From contig NZ_AP022620.1 in assembly GCF_010731855.1 (NCBI RefSeq), positions 3,844,001 to 3,908,000 of the forward strand: a stretch of 64,000 bases of DNA, given 5' to 3'. Of the stretch, positions 56,305-64,000 are shown piece by piece. Origin of the DNA: Mycolicibacterium anyangense. Its GTDB lineage: Bacteria; Actinomycetota; Actinomycetes; Mycobacteriales; Mycobacteriaceae. The notes under the pieces were generated by a model. That model did no database searches. It saw only the letters and a program-made list of their open reading frames with translations, and was not told where the DNA came from. A program made the position numbers and the translations under genes. Every line of letters starts with the position of its first letter. Positions within the stretch are counted from its first letter, which is position 1.

Positions 56305-57108
56305 ATGTCCGACTTCGGGTTCGCCCGCTATGTCGCGATCGGCGACAGCCAGACCGAGGGCCTGTGGGACGGCGACGACACCAGCGGCTTGATCGGGTTC
56401 GCCGACCGGCTGGCCGCCCTCCTGGACGCACGCTATCCGGGCCTGCTGTATGCCAATCTCGCCGTCCGGGGGCGCCGGATCGGCGACGTGCTGCACAACC
56501 AACTGCCCCAGGCCCTGGCCATGGACCCCGACCTCATCACCGTCTGCATCGGGATGAACGACGTGATCAGGCCCGGTCGGGCTTTCACCACCGCCCTGGC
56601 CGACCTGGACGAGGTCTACAGCCGGTTGTCGGCCTCCGGCGCCACGGTCGTCACCACGACCTTTCCCGACGTCGCCATGATGCTGCCGGTCGGCAGGTTG
56701 ATCAGCGCGCGGGTCCACCAGATCAACGACGTGATCGTCGCGGCGTCGCGGCGGCACGGGTTCAGGCTGGTCGATCTCTACAGTGCTGCGTCGATGTCGC
56801 AGACCCGCACCTGGAGTCACGACCGGATGCACGCCTCGGCGCTGGGGCACCGGCTGTTCGCCGAGGCCGCCGCAGAGGCGCTCGAGCTGCCGGGCTGCAA
56901 CGGCGACTGGGCGCTGGCGAGCGCGGAGGTGGAGCCCACCGGGTTCTACGAACGCGTCTACGCCCAGGCGCAATGGACGCGTGGCCTGCTCATCCCATGG
57001 CTGTGGCGTCATCTGCGGGGTCGCTCCTCAGGGGACGGTCGCAACCCCAAGTATCCAGTGCTACAACCTGTTTCAGAACGAGTCCGAGAGGCCGCCCGGA
57101 GCGCCTGA
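56305..57108 (+). CDS. SGNH/GDSL-family hydrolase
   Basis: 267 residues with the SGNH blocks: G-D-S-Q-T-E-G (Ser nucleophile, about residues 13-19), the Gly of block II in N-L-A-V-R-G, I-G-M-N-D (block III Asn) and D-R-M-H-A-S (block V Asp and His). No signal peptide, so a cytosolic esterase or lipase acting on small acyl esters is most likely; some family members are O-acetyl esterases. The C-terminal 50 residues are basic and atypical. The CRP-type box follows its stop codon. Confidence 0.87.
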   Translation: MSDFGFARYVAIGDSQTEGLWDGDDTSGLIGFADRLAALLDARYPGLLYANLAVRGRRIGDVLHNQLPQALAMDPDLITVCIGMNDVIRPGRAFTTALADLDEVYSRLSASGATVVTTTFPDVAMMLPVGRLISARVHQINDVIVAASRRHGFRLVDLYSAASMSQTRTWSHDRMHASALGHRLFAEAAAEALELPGCNGDWALASAEVEPTGFYERVYAQAQWTRGLLIPWLWRHLRGRSSGDGRNPKYPVLQPVSERVREAARSA

Positions 57109-57116
57109 ACATCAGA

Positions 57117-57132
57117 TGTGACCGGTGTCACA
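57117..57132. promoter_or_regulatory. CRP-type box, perfect 16-bp palindrome
   Basis: TGTGACCGGTGTCACA matches the cAMP-receptor consensus TGTGA-N6-TCACA at all ten specified positions and is a full inverted repeat. It lies eight bases past the SGNH stop and about 180 bp before the MCE gene start. M. tuberculosis CRP (Rv3676) and Cmr use this consensus. Activation or repression of the MCE gene is likely. Confidence 0.7.
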
Positions 57133-57165
57133 CCTGGGGCGAGGGTCCGACATTTGTCACCCCGA

Positions 57166-57193
57166 ACCGTTTTGCTCCAAAGAGCAGAACGGT
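57166..57193 (+). terminator. Hairpin in the leader between SGNH and MCE genes
   Basis: ACCGTTTTGCTC (57166-57177) pairs with GAGCAGAACGGT (57182-57193), 11 of 12 bases, around a 4-base loop. It lies between the CRP box and the MCE gene start, so it may end the SGNH transcript or act as an attenuator for the MCE gene. No U-tract follows. Confidence 0.45.
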
Positions 57194-57313
57194 GCCCTCG
57201 CCGTGCCATAGTGAGGGGAAGGTGCGCCGAACGGTTAGGCGGAGGGGATCGCCAGTGCATGTCCGACCCGTCGTCCCGGCCAGCCCGGGCGACCCGATCC
57301 AGACGCGCTGCCG

Positions 57314-58555
57314 ATGAGCGGGGCGGAGAGCCAACCGCTGGGCTGGTGGCAGGAACATACCCGGCACTGGCAGTTCCATCCGCCGATCAAGACGGCGTTC
57401 ACCATCACCGCAATCCTGCTGACCATCGTGGTCGTCCTGGTCTACCTGCAGTTTCGCGGTGATTTCACCCCCAAGACCAGATTGACCATGGTCTCGGACC
57501 GGGCCGGCCTGGTGATGGACCCCGGCTCGAAGGTCACTTACAACGGCGTGGAGATCGGCCGGGTCACCGGCGTGGAGGCCATCGATCGCAACGGCAGCAC
57601 GCAGGCCCAGCTCTCGCTGGACGTGAACCCGAAGTACATCATGCTGATCCCGGCCAATGCGATCGCCGAGATCAAGGCGACGACGGTGTTCGGCAACAAG
57701 TACGTGTCCTTCCGCAGCCCGGCCAACCCCAGCGCGCAGCGGATCTCCAGTGCCGATGTCATCGACGTCAGCCACGTGACGACCGAATTCAACACCTTGT
57801 TCGAGACGTTGACGTCGATCTCGGAAAAGGTCGACCCGGTCAAGCTCAACCTCACGCTGTCGGCAGCGGCCGAGGCGCTCAACGGGTTGGGTACCAAGTT
57901 CGGTCAGTCGGTGCTCAACGGTAACGCCGTGCTCGACGACATCAACCCCCAGATGCCGCAGATCCGGTCCAACATCCGCCAGTTGGCCAACCTCGCCGAT
58001 GTCTACAAACAGGCCTCCCCCGACTTCTGGGATTTCCTCGACCACGCGGTGACCACCGCGGGCACGCTCAATCGGCAGCAGGGCGACCTCGACGCCGCGT
58101 TGCTGGCCTCGACCGGATTCGGCAACACCGGGGCTGACGTGTTCAAGCGTGGGGCACCGTATTTCATTGCGGGCCAACGGGATCTGGTGACCACTTCGCG
58201 GCTGCTGGACACCTACAGCCCCGAGTTGTTCTGCATGATCCGCAACTACGCGACGTCGAAGGCCAAGGACAGCGCCGGCGGGAACGGATACTCCATCGAC
58301 TTCCACATCGGGCTCACCGGCGCACCCAACCCCTACGTCTACCCCGACAACCTGCCGCGGGTGAACGCCAAGGGCGGCCCGGGCGGAGCACCGGGCTGCT
58401 GGCAGGAGATCACTCACGACTTCTGGCCTGCGCCGTATCTGGTCGCCGACTACGGCGCATCGCTGGCGCCCTACAACCACTTCGAGCTGGGCCAGCCGAT
58501 CCTCACCGAGTATGTGTGGGGACGTCAGGTGGGCGAGAACACCATCAATCCGTAA
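57314..58555 (+). CDS. Orphan MCE-family protein, MceA-like
   Basis: 413 residues: cytosolic N-tail, transmembrane helix (about 27-47), MCE/MlaD domain (55-135, T-R-L-T-M-V-S-D-R-A-G-L-V-M-D-P-G-S-K-V-T-Y-N-G-V-E-I-G), helical needle region to about 260, and a C-terminal extension of the Mce4_CUP1 type. It resembles Mce A subunits (F-G-N-K-Y-V-S-F). Normal mce operons carry two yrbE and six mce genes for lipid or sterol import; none are adjacent, so this is a stand-alone copy that may join another Mce complex. Its 3' end overlaps the convergent oxidoreductase by 11 bp. Confidence 0.9.
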   Translation: MSGAESQPLGWWQEHTRHWQFHPPIKTAFTITAILLTIVVVLVYLQFRGDFTPKTRLTMVSDRAGLVMDPGSKVTYNGVEIGRVTGVEAIDRNGSTQAQLSLDVNPKYIMLIPANAIAEIKATTVFGNKYVSFRSPANPSAQRISSADVIDVSHVTTEFNTLFETLTSISEKVDPVKLNLTLSAAAEALNGLGTKFGQSVLNGNAVLDDINPQMPQIRSNIRQLANLADVYKQASPDFWDFLDHAVTTAGTLNRQQGDLDAALLASTGFGNTGADVFKRGAPYFIAGQRDLVTTSRLLDTYSPELFCMIRNYATSKAKDSAGGNGYSIDFHIGLTGAPNPYVYPDNLPRVNAKGGPGGAPGCWQEITHDFWPAPYLVADYGASLAPYNHFELGQPILTEYVWGRQVGENTINP

Positions 58556-59450
58556 GTCCGAACGCGGCCGCCAGTTCGCGCAGCGACGGGCGCGGGTCCC
58601 ACATCGGATTGCCGTCGCCCAGGACCTGGACCACAACGTGGTCTGCCCCGGCGTCGAGGTGTGCGGTCACCGAGGCGGCCGCCTGTTCGACCGAGCCCAT
58701 GCCGACAATGCCCCGCGCGAGCCGGTCTGAACCGCCCCTGACCAAGTCGGACTCGTCGAATCCCTGGCGCAGCCACGAGTTCCGGTAGTTCGGCAGGCCC
58801 GAATAGACCTCGAGGTGCAGGTGTGCGCGGCGCAGCTGTTCCTCGGCATCGCCCTCGACGACCGCTGCCTGTTCGGACACGATCCACTTGTCCGGGCCGA
58901 GGATCTCGCGGGTCGTGGCGGTCTGTTCCGGATTGACCAGGTAGGGATGCGCACCGTCGGCCATCGTGCCGGAGAGTTCGATCATCTTGGGGCCCAAGGC
59001 CGCCAGCAGGCGCGGCGGACGGACCCCGCCTTCGATGAAGTCGGGCAGCGCGGCCATGCGTTCGAGGTAGCCGCGCATGGTGGCCAGCGGCTTGTCATAG
59101 GTCAGGCCGAAGGCGTTCTCCACCAATGGGCCATGGCTGACGCCGAGGCCGAGCACGAACCGGCCGGGGTGCAACGCGGTCAGAGCGCGGCCACCGCCTT
59201 CGGCCACCATCGGCAGCCGGGCGTGAATGTTGGCGATGCCGGTGCCGATCACCAGGTTGTCGGTGGCTTCGAGCAGGGCGGCGGACTCGACCAGACAGTC
59301 CTTGAGCCCGATCTCCGGGATGAACAGCGAACCGTAGCCCAGGGATTCGATGTCGCGGGCCACCTGCTGGGCGGCGGGCATGGGCCAGGCGGTGCCGCCC
59401 CACCACACTCCGATGCGGGACGGGAAGTCGATACGGGCGCGCTCGGTCAC
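58545..59450 (-). CDS. LLM-class F420-dependent oxidoreductase (TIGR03620-like)
   Basis: 301 residues from a GTG at 59450. Luciferase-like barrel: G-V-W-W-G-G near residue 14, I-G-T-G-I-A-N-I-H near 68, H-P-G-R-F-V-L-G-L-G-V-S-H-G near 93-106. The length and motifs fit the mycobacterial F420-dependent subgroup. Substrate unknown. A short open frame (59466-59600) ends 15 bp before it on the same strand and might be co-transcribed. Confidence 0.85.
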   Translation of the reverse strand: MTERARIDFPSRIGVWWGGTAWPMPAAQQVARDIESLGYGSLFIPEIGLKDCLVESAALLEATDNLVIGTGIANIHARLPMVAEGGGRALTALHPGRFVLGLGVSHGPLVENAFGLTYDKPLATMRGYLERMAALPDFIEGGVRPPRLLAALGPKMIELSGTMADGAHPYLVNPEQTATTREILGPDKWIVSEQAAVVEGDAEEQLRRAHLHLEVYSGLPNYRNSWLRQGFDESDLVRGGSDRLARGIVGMGSVEQAAASVTAHLDAGADHVVVQVLGDGNPMWDPRPSLRELAAAFGLTD

Positions 59451-59465
59451 GGCTGCTCCTTGGTC

Positions 59466-59600
59466 TCAGGCCTCTTCAGGGATCCGCACGGTATCCCCTT
59501 CCAGCATGGCGATCGAGTTTCGGAACTGTTCGACCGGGGTCTCCCCCTGCCGCGGCCCCGTCAGATTCCGCGCCCGCCAGCTGTGTAACCTCTGGCACAC
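59466..59600 (-). CDS. Possible 44-residue small protein upstream of the F420 oxidoreductase
   Basis: A minus-strand frame from GTG 59600 to TGA 59466. The second half (E-T-P-V-E-Q-F-R-N-S-I-A-M-L-E-G-D-T-V-R-I-P-E-E-A) has convincing amphipathic coding character; the first half is Arg-rich and weak. There is no Shine-Dalgarno because the start abuts the KstR-type palindrome, so translation would have to be leaderless. It may be a real short gene or the remnant of a longer one. Confidence 0.3.
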   Translation of the reverse strand: MCQRLHSWRARNLTGPRQGETPVEQFRNSIAMLEGDTVRIPEEA

Positions 59601-59614
59601 TAGAACGCGTTCTA
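59601..59614. promoter_or_regulatory. KstR-type operator upstream of fadD
   Basis: TAGAACGCGTTCTA fits the KstR consensus TNNAACNNGTTNNA exactly, and the symmetry extends to an 18-bp perfect palindrome (59599-59616). It lies 27 bp before the fadD ATG and directly before the minus-strand short frame. KstR is the TetR repressor of mycobacterial cholesterol catabolism, released by a cholesterol-derived CoA thioester. Confidence 0.8.
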
Positions 59615-59641
59615 GTACGGCCACACAGCGCAGGAGAGTCC

Positions 59642-61312
<1,671 letters not shown>

Positions 61313-61321
61313 AGCGCCTGC

Positions 61322-62155
61322 CTACACCTTCAGGTAGCCCTTGTCGGCGGGGATCTGTGCCGCCGTCAGTAGTGACGATGCGTCGCTGGCCAGGAACAGC
61401 ACCACCTCGCTGACGTCCTTGGGCGGGATCAGCGACTCGGTGGGCAGTGCGCCGGGTGAGAAGCTGTACACGAAGTGCGGATGCTTCTGGAACATCTCGT
61501 ACATCGAAAGGTCGTTGCCCAGCGCGGTATCGACGCCATAGGTGTGCACCGAGTTCACCCGGATCCCGTACTCGCCGAGTTCCAGCGCCAGCGAATTGGC
61601 CAGGCCCACAACGCCGAACTTGCTGGCGCAGTAATGCCCGGCACCGGGCACCGCTTTGATCCCGGCCGACGAACTGATCGCGATGATCGACCCGCCGTTG
61701 CCCGCGTCGATCATCGCCGGCACCGTCGCCTGCACGGTATTGAAGAACCCGGTGAGATTGATGTCGATGATCTCCTGGTACATCTCCGGCGGGATCTCCC
61801 AGGCGCGGCCCCAGCTCATCACACCAGCGTTGGCTACGACGACATCTAGGCGGCCGAATTGTTCGACGGCACTGGCGATTACCCGCTTCTGGCCGTCGAG
61901 GTCGCGGACGTCGACCCGCTCGGCACTGATCTTGACACCCTCGTCCTCGACCAGGCGGACGGTGTCGGCGAGATCCTCTGGCGTGGCCGGCTCATAGCCG
62001 ATGTGCCTGCCCACGGGACCGCAGGCGTCGATGGTGACGATGTTCGCGCCGGCCTGCGCCAGCCGGATGCAGTGCGCGCGACCCTGGCCGCGGGCCCCAC
62101 CGGTGACATAGGCGACTCTGCCTGCCAGGGATTTGGTGGTGTCAGTCACGGCCAC
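61322..62155 (-). CDS. Mycofactocin-type short-chain dehydrogenase
   Basis: 277 residues from GTG 62155 (GTG 62149 also possible). Cofactor motif T-G-G-A-R-G-Q-G (18-25), N-A-G near 109-111, catalytic Y175-x3-K179. The insertion after the second strand (about 44-62) that covers the nicotinamide is the trait of mycofactocin-associated dehydrogenases (TIGR03971), which keep NAD bound and pass electrons to mycofactocin. It is convergent with fadD, 9 bp apart. Substrate probably an alcohol, possibly sterol-derived. Confidence 0.87.
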   Translation of the reverse strand: MAVTDTTKSLAGRVAYVTGGARGQGRAHCIRLAQAGANIVTIDACGPVGRHIGYEPATPEDLADTVRLVEDEGVKISAERVDVRDLDGQKRVIASAVEQFGRLDVVVANAGVMSWGRAWEIPPEMYQEIIDINLTGFFNTVQATVPAMIDAGNGGSIIAISSSAGIKAVPGAGHYCASKFGVVGLANSLALELGEYGIRVNSVHTYGVDTALGNDLSMYEMFQKHPHFVYSFSPGALPTESLIPPKDVSEVVLFLASDASSLLTAAQIPADKGYLKV

Positions 62156-62244
62156 ACCATACGTTCGAGTCCGGGCCGGATGGTCGGGAATGTGGGACAA
62201 CCTCATCGCGGGAACAAACCGGCGCCGTTGTGGTTGGGGAGCGT

Positions 62245-62901
62245 ATGCGCACTACCCAGGCCGCCCTGCTGATCCTGACCGTGGGAACCGGACTCGTCGA
62301 TGCCGTCTCGTATCTGGGACTCGGGCACGTGTTCGTCGCCAACATGACCGGCAACGTGGTGTTCCTGGGTTTCGCCGCCAACCGCGGTTCGGGTCTGTCC
62401 GCCACGTTGGCGCTGATTGCGCTGGGGGCGTTCTTGTTAGGGGCGTTGGCCGGCGGTGCGGTGGGCCACCGCCTGGCCGCCACCCGGGCGTGGCCGTCCT
62501 CGATCCTCGGTGTCCAGGCTCTGCTGCTCGCAGGCAGTTCGGTCGCCTTGGCCGTCCTGGGCACCGCGGCGGTCGGTCGCGCACCGATCGTGGCGGTGCT
62601 GGCGTTCGCATTCGGCCTACAGAACAGCACCGCGCGGCGGATGGCCGTGCCCGACCTCACCACCACCGTGCTGACGCTGACGGTGACCGGTCTGGCCGCC
62701 GACAGCCGGATCGCCGGTGGCCCCGGCGCCCGCCCGGGCCGGCGGATCGCCTCCATCAGCGCCATGCTTGCCGGGGCCGCTGCCGGGGCGCTGCTGGTCG
62801 CGGTGTCGGTGCCCGCGACCATCGGCGCTGTCGCGGTGTGTGTCCTGGTCGCTGCCATCCTGCTCCGGATCGCGCCGAAGGCGTCGGTGGCCACGCCGTA
62901 A
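62245..62901 (+). CDS. DUF1275 (YoaK) membrane protein
   Basis: 218 residues, six predicted transmembrane helices. The opening G-T-G-L-V-D-A-V-S-Y-L-G-L-G-H-V-F-V-A-N-M-T-G-N-V-V-F-L-G is the DUF1275 signature. ATG 62245 is used; a GTG five codons upstream has no Shine-Dalgarno. Function of the family is unproven. It is divergent from the mycofactocin-type SDR. Confidence 0.85.
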   Translation: MRTTQAALLILTVGTGLVDAVSYLGLGHVFVANMTGNVVFLGFAANRGSGLSATLALIALGAFLLGALAGGAVGHRLAATRAWPSSILGVQALLLAGSSVALAVLGTAAVGRAPIVAVLAFAFGLQNSTARRMAVPDLTTTVLTLTVTGLAADSRIAGGPGARPGRRIASISAMLAGAAAGALLVAVSVPATIGAVAVCVLVAAILLRIAPKASVATP

Positions 62902-62964
62902 TGCACCCGTCCGGCGGCTTGGAATGCATGACTCCGCGGCCGGCCCGCAGTAGCGTCTACGGCC

Positions 62965-64000
62965 ATGACCGCGAGCAGACTGCGGCTCCGCTACGCCAGA
63001 GCCTTGGCGCTCGGTCAGCTGCTCGCCACCGTCGAGCTGATCATCCTGATCATGCCGCTGCGCCACCAGGTGGTGCCGGAAGCTCAGGCCGTCTTCAACC
63101 CCGGCACCTTGATCACCGGGTCGGTTTTGGGGGTGCTCGGCATCGCGGCTGTCATCGCCTGTGCCATCTACGTAGTGGACGTCAAACTCCGCTGGTTCAC
63201 AGCCGGACAACCGCCCGGTGCCGCCGACCGCGCCTTCGTGCGGCGCCTTCTGCGCACCCAGTGGGAAGTGCTGGCGGGCATCTGGGCCTTGAGCGGCGTG
63301 GTGCTGGTGATCGTCAGTCGCGACGCCGGTGCGGCCGCGGCCTGGTTGGTCGCGATAGCCATGTTCTTCGGCGCCACCACCTCGGCCGGGGCCGCACTGC
63401 TGCTCATCCAGCGAACACTGCGCCCCATCATCGCCGCTATCTACACACCGTCGGAGCGGGAACGCACCCCGGGGGTGCTGGCCCGGCTGCTGTTGATGTG
63501 GCTAGTCTCCAGCGCACTTCCCACGCTTGGCATCGCGATCGTGGTGGTGATGCACTCGCACGGCTGGATCATCGAGAAGACGGCCTCCATCGAGGTGACC
63601 GTCGTGGTCTTGGCGGTCGTCTCCGGACTGGTCGGCCTTCGTGCGATGACGATCGCCGCCCTGTCAATCTCCGACCCGGTACGCGACGTGGTCGATGCCA
63701 TGGCCAAGGTCGAACACGGGGAGATCGCTACCCGGGTGCCGGTGTATGAGCACTCCGAGGTCGGCCGGCTGCAGAGCGGATTCAACCGGATGCTTGCCGG
63801 GCTGGCCGAACGCGACCGGCTACGCGATCTGTTCGGCCGCCACGTCGGGACCGATGTGGCGCTGCGCGCAGTCGCTGACGCCGACACGCTGACCGGTGAG
63901 GTGCGCCATGCGGCGATCCTGTTCGTCGACCTCGTCGGCTCTACCCAGCTCGCCCAATCCCGGTCACCGGCCGAAGTCGCCGAGGTGCTCAATCACTTCT
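62965..64000 (+). CDS. Membrane class III adenylate cyclase with HAMP domain, 5' part
   Basis: 345 residues are visible; the gene runs off the right edge. Six transmembrane helices (about 12-210) precede a HAMP domain (235-290: D-P-V-R-D-V-V-D-A-M, then E-V-G-R-L-Q-S-G-F-N-R-M). The cyclase catalytic domain begins at about 310 with A-I-L-F-V-D-L-V-G-S-T, where the Asp is the first metal ligand. This is the Rv1318c/Rv1319c/Rv1320c/Rv3645 type of mycobacterial cyclase. Its product cAMP would act through CRP, for which a perfect box lies at 57117-57132. Confidence 0.9.
   Translation, partial: MTASRLRLRYARALALGQLLATVELIILIMPLRHQVVPEAQAVFNPGTLITGSVLGVLGIAAVIACAIYVVDVKLRWFTAGQPPGAADRAFVRRLLRTQWEVLAGIWALSGVVLVIVSRDAGAAAAWLVAIAMFFGATTSAGAALLLIQRTLRPIIAAIYTPSERERTPGVLARLLLMWLVSSALPTLGIAIVVVMHSHGWIIEKTASIEVTVVVLAVVSGLVGLRAMTIAALSISDPVRDVVDAMAKVEHGEIATRVPVYEHSEVGRLQSGFNRMLAGLAERDRLRDLFGRHVGTDVALRAVADADTLTGEVRHAAILFVDLVGSTQLAQSRSPAEVAEVLNHF

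Overview
This 64 kb window is a chromosomal segment of a high-GC actinobacterium, almost certainly a fast-growing Mycobacterium (Mycolicibacterium). The strongest evidence is gene order and sequence recalled from M. tuberculosis and M. smegmatis: the espR tail, an Rv3850-like gene, hns (Rv3852-like), rraA, ethA and ethR lie in the M. tuberculosis order, and a PHP-domain gene like Rv3856c follows ethR. Further mycobacterial markers are the RecC/RecB/RecD genes, treS-mak, an MCE protein, a KstR-type operator and a membrane adenylate cyclase. No tRNA, rRNA, CRISPR array, transposase or prophage gene was seen.

Layout. 1-8.2 kb: espR-ethR block, interrupted by a membrane protein / ImmA-IrrE peptidase pair and a proline-rich secreted protein, and carrying copper-type YcnI and CopC proteins. 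8.3-13.1 kb: a PonA2-like penicillin-binding protein, a Y-family polymerase (DinB3-like) and the PHP gene. 13.1-18.4 kb: ArsR-SulP operon, F420-type oxidoreductase, a 46-residue small-protein candidate, HAD phosphatase, RibD-like reductase and a hypothetical. 18.4-26.8 kb: GlgX, a DUF4185 protein, DUF5709 and GNAT genes, an SDR/crotonase pair, and a two-gene metal-transport operon whose Nramp-fold protein has the altered metal-site motif of the Mg-type (NRMT) branch. 26.8-31 kb: acyl-CoA dehydrogenase with TetR, and a CaiB-thioesterase operon whose thioesterase gene is frameshifted by an 8-bp tandem duplication. 31-34 kb: small acidic protein, phosphoesterase, MarR-regulated ABC exporter. 34-45.6 kb: recC-recB-recD, preceded on the same strand by a two-component system, with a divergent ApbE-ferredoxin pair. 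45.6-51.6 kb: treS-mak, quinone oxidoreductase, a Gre-fold protein, a PNPOx-like protein. 51.6-55.6 kb: two divergent VWA membrane proteins and a CYP138-like P450 with a double palindromic operator. 55.6-64 kb: TetR, SGNH hydrolase, an orphan MCE protein below a CRP-type box, an acyl-CoA synthetase behind a KstR-type palindrome, a mycofactocin-type SDR, a DUF1275 protein and the 5' part of an adenylate cyclase gene.

Functionally the window mixes cell-envelope work (PonA2-like, MCE, DUF4185 arabinanase candidate), alpha-glucan/trehalose metabolism (GlgX, TreS, Mak), DNA repair (RecBCD, DinB3, PHP) and lipid or sterol catabolism (acyl-CoA dehydrogenase, CaiB, thioesterase, FadD, SDRs). Much of the interest is in control sites: several operators are unusually clear by eye (EthR, KstR, CRP, P450, MarR, ArsR). 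Product names rest on motif recognition and remembered homologues; nothing was searched or computed.
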